From an uncultured Flavobacteriaceae bacterium (GTDB lineage: Bacteria > Bacteroidota > Bacteroidia > Flavobacteriales > Flavobacteriaceae), in contig CAMZLT010000174.1 of the NCBI GenBank assembly GCA_947311745.1, positions 1 to 10,171 on the forward strand: DNA of 10,171 nt. Direction: 5' to 3'. The notes under the pieces were generated by a model, which did not search any database, was not told the DNA's origin, and worked only from the letters and a program-made list of their open reading frames with translations. This document shows, in pieces, positions 5,985 to 10,171 of this stretch. A program made the translations under genes and the position numbers. Within the stretch, counting starts at the first letter, position 1; every line of letters begins with the position of its first letter.

Positions 5985-7352
5985 ATGTCAAAACAAAAAA
6001 CACTATATTTCTGTCAAAATTGTGGTGCACAACACGCCAAAATGCTTGGAAAATGCACCACTTGTAACGAATGGGGAACAGTAGTAGAAGAAATTATTCA
6101 AAAAACTACCACTAAAGGAAATTGGAAAACTACTGATACCACTAAAATTGTTGCAAAAGCTATTAAAATTAATGATATTTCTAGTGAAAAAGAGGATAGA
6201 ATACAAACTAATAATAACGAGTTAGATAACGTACTTGGTGGTGGTTTAGTAAAAGGTTCGGTGGTTTTACTTGGCGGAGAACCTGGTATCGGAAAATCTA
6301 CCTTAATCTTACAAATAGCATTACAAATTCCGCAAAAAGTATTGTATGTTTCAGGTGAGGAAAGCCAAAACCAAATTAAAATGCGTGCAGAACGTTTACA
6401 AAAAGAAACACTTTCTATTTCCGATTGCTTAATTTTAACCGAAACCAAAACACAAAATATTTTTAAATCCATTGAAAAAAACCAGCCAGATATTGTGGTA
6501 ATTGATTCTATTCAGACTTTGCATTCCGATTATATCGAAGCATCGCCAGGAAGTATTTCGCAAATTAGAGAAACCACAGCAGAATTAATAAAATTTGCAA
6601 AAGAAACAGCAACACCAGTTTTATTAATCGGACATATTAACAAAGAAGGAAGTATTGCAGGACCAAAAATATTAGAGCATATGGTAGATGTTGTTTTGCA
6701 GTTCGAAGGAGATAGAAACCATACATACCGTATTTTACGAGCAAATAAAAACCGTTTTGGTTCAACTGCCGAATTAGGAATTTACGAAATGCTCGGAACA
6801 GGATTACGTGAAATTGAAAACCCTAGCGAAATACTAATTTCCGAAAAAGATGCTAACCTAAGCGGAACTGCAATTGCAGCAACGCTAGAAGGTGTACGAC
6901 CATTAATGATTGAAGTACAAGCCTTAGTAAGTACAGCTGTTTATGGTACACCACAACGATCCGCAACAGGATATGATATCAAAAGATTGCATATGATTTT
7001 AGCCGTTTTAGAAAAACGTGCAGGTTTTAGGTTAGGTGCAAAAGATGTTTTTTTAAATATTGCAGGAGGAATAAAAGTTGCCGATACTGCCATTGATTTA
7101 GCCGTAGTTTGTGCGATTTTATCATCTAATGAAGAATATAGTATTCCACAAAATTATTGCTTTGCTGCCGAAGTAGGTCTTGCTGGTGAAATTCGAGCAG
7201 TAAACAAAGTAGAACAACGTATTTTAGAAGCCGAAAAACTTGGATTTGAACAAATATTTGTTTCCAAATACTGTAAAATTCCACAAAAAAAATATAACAT
7301 TCGAATTGTAAAAGTTAGTAAAATTGAGGAAATTTTTAAAATTCTATTTTAA
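5985..7352 (+). CDS. radA: DNA repair protein RadA (recombination branch-migration ATPase)
   Basis: RadA (Sms) is a RecA-related, DnaB-like ring ATPase that helps RecA extend recombination intermediates and resolve stalled forks. The 455 residues are full length. The N-terminal zinc finger has C10, C13, C24 and C27 (FCQNCG … KCTTCNEWGT). The RecA-like core carries Walker A GGEPGIGKST (97-106), Walker B-like IVVIDSIQT (170-178) and the RadA signature KNRFG (255-259), which is needed for its branch-migration function. The C-terminal third is the Lon-protease-like domain, recognisable in PQRSATGYDIKRLHMILAVLEKRAG and FLNIAGGIKVADTAIDLAVV. In RadA this domain is a structural scaffold, not a protease. 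The ATG at 5985 places the zinc finger at its usual distance from the start. A TTATTTTTTG stretch about 20 nt upstream is a degenerate promoter candidate. The gene follows pgk and converges on nosY. Confidence 0.97.
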   Translation: MSKQKTLYFCQNCGAQHAKMLGKCTTCNEWGTVVEEIIQKTTTKGNWKTTDTTKIVAKAIKINDISSEKEDRIQTNNNELDNVLGGGLVKGSVVLLGGEPGIGKSTLILQIALQIPQKVLYVSGEESQNQIKMRAERLQKETLSISDCLILTETKTQNIFKSIEKNQPDIVVIDSIQTLHSDYIEASPGSISQIRETTAELIKFAKETATPVLLIGHINKEGSIAGPKILEHMVDVVLQFEGDRNHTYRILRANKNRFGSTAELGIYEMLGTGLREIENPSEILISEKDANLSGTAIAATLEGVRPLMIEVQALVSTAVYGTPQRSATGYDIKRLHMILAVLEKRAGFRLGAKDVFLNIAGGIKVADTAIDLAVVCAILSSNEEYSIPQNYCFAAEVGLAGEIRAVNKVEQRILEAEKLGFEQIFVSKYCKIPQKKYNIRIVKVSKIEEIFKILF

Positions 7353-7616
7353 TCCAAAAATTAATAGGTTTTCGTTATGAAAATAAAGAGCATCAATGAA
7401 ATTGATAACAAGAGTTTTGGTGAAATAAATCTAAACAAAGTGATTCACGATTACCTTTTAAAAATACATGTTCTAATTGTAGTTTAATTTAACCCGAAAA
7501 ATTTGCCACTATAGTCTATTTTACAATTAAAACACTATAAATCAAATTATTTTAAAATTTCACATCTAAATAAAACTAATTCCATAAATTTTTCGGCTAG
7601 GATAGTTTAAAACAGA
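7353..7616. other. intergenic stretch between convergent radA and nosY
   Basis: These 264 nt separate two genes that end towards each other. They hold one short plus-strand open frame (7377-7487, 36 codons) without a promoter or ribosome-binding signal or recognisable product, and the small palindrome ACTATAGT (near 7508-7515). I see no RNA gene. The length is more than convergent termination needs, so decayed sequence is possible but not shown. Confidence 0.5.
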
Positions 7617-7633
7617 TTAAAAATCTTTTTTTT
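7614..7633 (+). terminator. short hairpin with T-run, possible terminator for rightward transcription
   Basis: AGATT (7614-7618) pairs with AATCT (7622-7626) over a 3-nt loop, and a run of T residues follows to 7633. It lies 262 nt after radA and overlaps the stop codon of nosY, so it would end plus-strand transcripts reaching this point. The 5-bp, A-T rich stem is weak. Confidence 0.3.
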
Positions 7634-8399
7634 GCAATTTTTTAGCCATTCTAAAAAGCGGAAATAAAACCCATAAACACAAAACTAACAGCGAAAGTAT
7701 TAATCCTTTATTTGTGCCAAAAAACTCTTTAAAAACAGCTCCTGTGTACCCTAAAAGTGCAGAAATATCTAATTTTAATAAGATAAGTGTTCGAGATAAA
7801 TCTATTGGGTTAAACATCATAGACCCTAAAGCAAATTTATCTAACGGATATTCTTGAAATTTAATGGCTAAGATCATAAAAATACCGTCGTAAATAACCG
7901 CTAAAAATAACCACATTAAAATAGCATAACCAAAGCCTTTTATTTTATTTTCATTAGATAATGCTATGTTATAGGCAAGTGCAACAAATATAAAATTTAA
8001 AAAAGCTCCTACTACAATTAACAAGCCAAAATCAAAAATGGAGGCAGATTTAAACAAGCCATAAAGCACAAACGGAATACCAATTCCTAAAACTAAACTT
8101 AGAGTTAAGGATAATGAAACACCTAAATATTGTCCCATAAAAATTTTGCTTCGTTTTATTGGTTGTGCCAGTAATAATTCGGTAAATTCTTTGGAATTGT
8201 AGTAATACATTACACCAAAAATAGTTCCGATAAGTGGTGTTAGTACGATAATGATATTCATTAAAGTTATAATTGCTTTATTTACATCGTTATTTAAAAA
8301 AAGCAGTACAAAACCTAAAATTAAATAAAATACAAAGTATACATAACTCCATCTACTTCGTAATAAATCAAAAATGCTATATTTTAATATTTTTAACAT
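7617..8399 (-). CDS. nosY: NosY, membrane permease of the nitrous-oxide-reductase maturation ABC transporter
   Basis: The 260-residue inner-membrane protein has six clear hydrophobic segments, at about 18-36, 45-66, 91-114, 122-146, 156-178 and 231-250, and a basic C-terminal tail (MAKKLQKKDF). The segment around 196-225 (FNPIDLSRTLILLKLDISALLGYTGAVF) is characteristic of NosY and distinguishes it from other ABC-2 type permeases. NosY pairs with the ATPase NosF and contacts NosD in the periplasm. The complex is needed to build the copper-sulfur CuZ centre of N2O reductase, and its transported substrate is still debated. The start is 10 nt after the nosF stop, so the genes are translationally close and surely co-transcribed. 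It is the last gene of the operon here. Confidence 0.93.
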   Translation of the reverse strand: MLKILKYSIFDLLRSRWSYVYFVFYLILGFVLLFLNNDVNKAIITLMNIIIVLTPLIGTIFGVMYYYNSKEFTELLLAQPIKRSKIFMGQYLGVSLSLTLSLVLGIGIPFVLYGLFKSASIFDFGLLIVVGAFLNFIFVALAYNIALSNENKIKGFGYAILMWLFLAVIYDGIFMILAIKFQEYPLDKFALGSMMFNPIDLSRTLILLKLDISALLGYTGAVFKEFFGTNKGLILSLLVLCLWVLFPLFRMAKKLQKKDF

Positions 8400-8409
8400 G
8401 AGTTTATTT

Positions 8410-9120
8410 TTAGTTGGTATATTGTTTAGAAATTAAATTTGCAATAGCATGTTCTAAACTAGTTTGATTGGTTTGTTTTTTTAAAGTATCGATACTTCCT
8501 TTAAAGTAAATTTTTCCTTCTAAAAGAAAAACAATTTCATCGGCAAGTTCATCCACAACACTCATAATATGCGTGGTAATTAATACTGTTTTTCCTTTAT
8601 TTCTTTCTTTTTTAATTAAATCTTTTAAGTAAATTAATGCAATCGGATCTAAACCAGTTGTTGGTTCGTCAAGAATTATTAAATCGCTATCAAACATAAA
8701 GGTTAATACTAAATTTACTTTTTGTTTTGTTCCTCCTGATAGGTTTCCTAATTTTTTTTGTAAAAACGGGTTTAGACCAAATAAATCTATTAATTCTTTT
8801 TCGTTTGCTTGTTTTGGTCTTAGATTTTTCACCATATTTATCAATTCAATAACCGATAAATTTGATGGAAAATTGGCTATTTGTGGCAAGTAATTTAAGT
8901 TGTTACGGTAATCCCATTTTTTTAAAGTGCTTTTTCCTTGAAATTCAATTTTTCCTTTATTTGGCACTACCATTCCTAAAAGGCATTTTATTAAAGTAGT
9001 TTTACCAGAGCCATTTGGTCCTAAAATAGCAAAAATTCCGCCTTTTTCAATGGTTAGATCTAAGCCATCTAAAACGGTAAGTTTGCCAAATTTTTTATGT
9101 AGATTTTGTATTTGTATCAT
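8410..9120 (-). CDS. nosF: NosF, ABC ATPase for nitrous-oxide-reductase maturation
   Basis: The 236-residue cytoplasmic ATP-binding subunit has all ABC motifs in order: Walker A GPNGSGKTT (34-42), Q-loop Q80, signature LSGGTKQK (127-134), Walker B LIILDE (147-152), D-loop GLD (156-158) and switch histidine H184 in TTHIM. The signature has T-K-Q where many transporters have Q-R/Q-Q, which is common in NosF-like and ABC-2 export ATPases. Taken alone it could serve any ABC-2 exporter. The call rests on its place between nosD (23 nt upstream) and nosY (10 nt downstream). It powers the NosDFY complex that helps mature NosZ. Confidence 0.95.
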   Translation of the reverse strand: MIQIQNLHKKFGKLTVLDGLDLTIEKGGIFAILGPNGSGKTTLIKCLLGMVVPNKGKIEFQGKSTLKKWDYRNNLNYLPQIANFPSNLSVIELINMVKNLRPKQANEKELIDLFGLNPFLQKKLGNLSGGTKQKVNLVLTFMFDSDLIILDEPTTGLDPIALIYLKDLIKKERNKGKTVLITTHIMSVVDELADEIVFLLEGKIYFKGSIDTLKKQTNQTSLEHAIANLISKQYTN

Positions 9121-9143
9121 TTCTATTTTGTGTTGATAAATTC

Positions 9144-10171
9144 TTAATTATCGAGTTCTATCGGATTAATAGGGTGCATTAATGGTTTGTTATCTTTTAA
9201 ATTATCTGGCGTAAAAACAGGCGATACTTTTTCGGAAAAATTAATTACATCAACAAAAAGACTTCTTAGTAAAACTAAAGTTTCGGGTGTTTGGTTTACT
9301 ACATACGAAAATAGTTTTACAGGTCTGTGTGGCACGTCTCCAATACCGTTTTTATCAATATCATAACCCGCGTATTCACTCCAATAATTTGCTTCAAATT
9401 TATTATCGTTTAACCTGCTATTATACGATAAATCAAAGGCATTGTGCATAAAATTATTTAATTCAAAAATATTTTTATAACAACCACCAGTAAATTTTAC
9501 AGCCCAACCATTTCGTATAAAGTGATTTTTTTTATAATTAATTCGGTTACAACCATCTATATTTATTCCGATAGTATTTTGATGAAAAATATTATCTACA
9601 ATTTCGGCATCATAAATTTCTTTTAATAATAAACCATACGAAGCTGTTCCCCAATTATAATGAAACGTATTGTTATGCATGTTTATAAATTTGGAAAACA
9701 TTACAGCAACGCCAGCACCATTATTTTTAAATTCGTTATTATAAAATTCGTTGTGATGAGAAAACATAAAATGTAAACCGTAACGTACATTTCCGATACT
9801 TTTATTGTTAGAAATAAAACTTTTTGTAACGTGTTCTAGATAAATTCCATCACGCATACTATTAATACTGTTTTTTTCAATTCGCATATTTTTAGATTTC
9901 CATAAATGGAATCCATTACCAGAAGTAGCTTCATCTGTTGCTTTTCCGATTACTTTGTTTCCTATTATTAAACCCCAATCTGCACGTTGTATAATAAAAG
10001 CATAAAAGCAATTTTCCATGATGTTATCACGCAAAGTAAAATTAGTACAATAACTTGTAAATATTGCTGCAATTTCTTTGGTATAACTCATACCAACATT
10101 AATGAATTTAAAGCCTGAAATACTAAAATTAGTTGCTTTTGCAGTAAATATGCTTTCTTTTTTATTTTCAG
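9144..10171 (-). CDS. nosD: NosD, periplasmic copper-maturation protein (5' end outside the window)
   Basis: The frame stays open to the right edge, so 341 C-terminal residues are visible and the signal peptide plus the first part of the domain lie beyond 10171. The ATG at 10091 is internal: the 26 codons before it (…TNFSISGFKFINVG) continue the same fold. The protein consists of repeated right-handed beta-helix turns of the NosD/CASH type, seen as recurring N-x-F/I-x-x-N-x-x-G units (for example NEFYNNEFKNNGAGV, DNIFHQNTIGINIDG, KKNHFIRNGWAVKFTGG). The family-typical end follows (…NYWSEYAGYDIDKNGIGDVPHRPV…). The stretch DxDxNGxGD resembles a calcium-binding loop and is usual in NosD. The protein works in the periplasm, delivering copper or sulfur-related material for NosZ together with NosF and NosY. 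nosL and nosZ are expected further right. Confidence 0.95.
   Translation of the reverse strand, partial: ENKKESIFTAKATNFSISGFKFINVGMSYTKEIAAIFTSYCTNFTLRDNIMENCFYAFIIQRADWGLIIGNKVIGKATDEATSGNGFHLWKSKNMRIEKNSINSMRDGIYLEHVTKSFISNNKSIGNVRYGLHFMFSHHNEFYNNEFKNNGAGVAVMFSKFINMHNNTFHYNWGTASYGLLLKEIYDAEIVDNIFHQNTIGINIDGCNRINYKKNHFIRNGWAVKFTGGCYKNIFELNNFMHNAFDLSYNSRLNDNKFEANYWSEYAGYDIDKNGIGDVPHRPVKLFSYVVNQTPETLVLLRSLFVDVINFSEKVSPVFTPDNLKDNKPLMHPINPIELDN

Noticed and set aside
6003..6472. Minus-strand open frames inside radA
   Set aside because: They are antisense to a well-supported conserved gene, with low-complexity hydrophobic translations.
7377..7487. 36-codon plus-strand frame after radA
   Set aside because: It is short, has no promoter or ribosome-binding signal and shows no recognisable motif; it may be a chance frame or a remnant, so it is mentioned only under the intergenic entry.
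1..10171. tRNA, rRNA, CRISPR array, replication origin or complete insertion sequence
   Set aside because: I saw no cloverleaf-like stretches, regular spaced repeats or paired terminal repeats around a transposase anywhere in the window.

Overview
The window is AT-rich bacterial DNA from Bacteroidota, most likely Flavobacteriaceae. Three things support this: promoter-like TAnnTTTG motifs close to start codons, an absence of clear Shine-Dalgarno sequences, and short signal peptides or lipoboxes of flavobacterial style (…SFSQ, …FFSC, …VLSC). It mixes conserved housekeeping genes with small accessory genes.

Left part (1-2209). The window opens inside the 3' end of a REP-associated tyrosine transposase (RAYT, IS200-like) that is visibly richer in G+C than its surroundings. 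A 24-nt imperfect palindrome of REP type follows it. Facing it on the minus strand are a secreted, probable beta-barrel protein (201-848) and a large lipoprotein gene (907-2166). The lipoprotein reading frame is cut by a single in-frame TGA at 1336-1338; the same frame then stays open for another 142 codons. A strong minus-strand terminator lies between these two genes.

Middle part (2210-7352). This plus-strand block holds a small XRE-type regulator, ruvB (Holliday-junction helicase motor), a lone concanavalin-A-like lipoprotein resembling polysaccharide lyases, pgk (phosphoglycerate kinase) and radA (recombination and repair ATPase). ruvB and pgk are preceded by good TAnnTTTG elements. The ruvB element lies so close to the ATG that its mRNA is probably leaderless.

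Right part (7617-10171). On the minus strand and convergent with radA is the 3' part of a nitrous-oxide-reductase maturation operon, nosD-nosF-nosY. nosD is cut by the right window edge. NosF (ATPase) and NosY (permease) form an ABC transporter that works with periplasmic NosD to mature the copper centres of NosZ. The order and tight spacing imply that nosZ and nosL lie beyond the right edge, so the organism probably reduces N2O to N2.

I saw no tRNA, rRNA, CRISPR array or complete mobile element. I found no convincing new multi-gene system. The points most worth following up are the RAYT with its palindrome, the interrupted lipoprotein gene, and the palindrome in the divergent lipoprotein/XRE promoter region.
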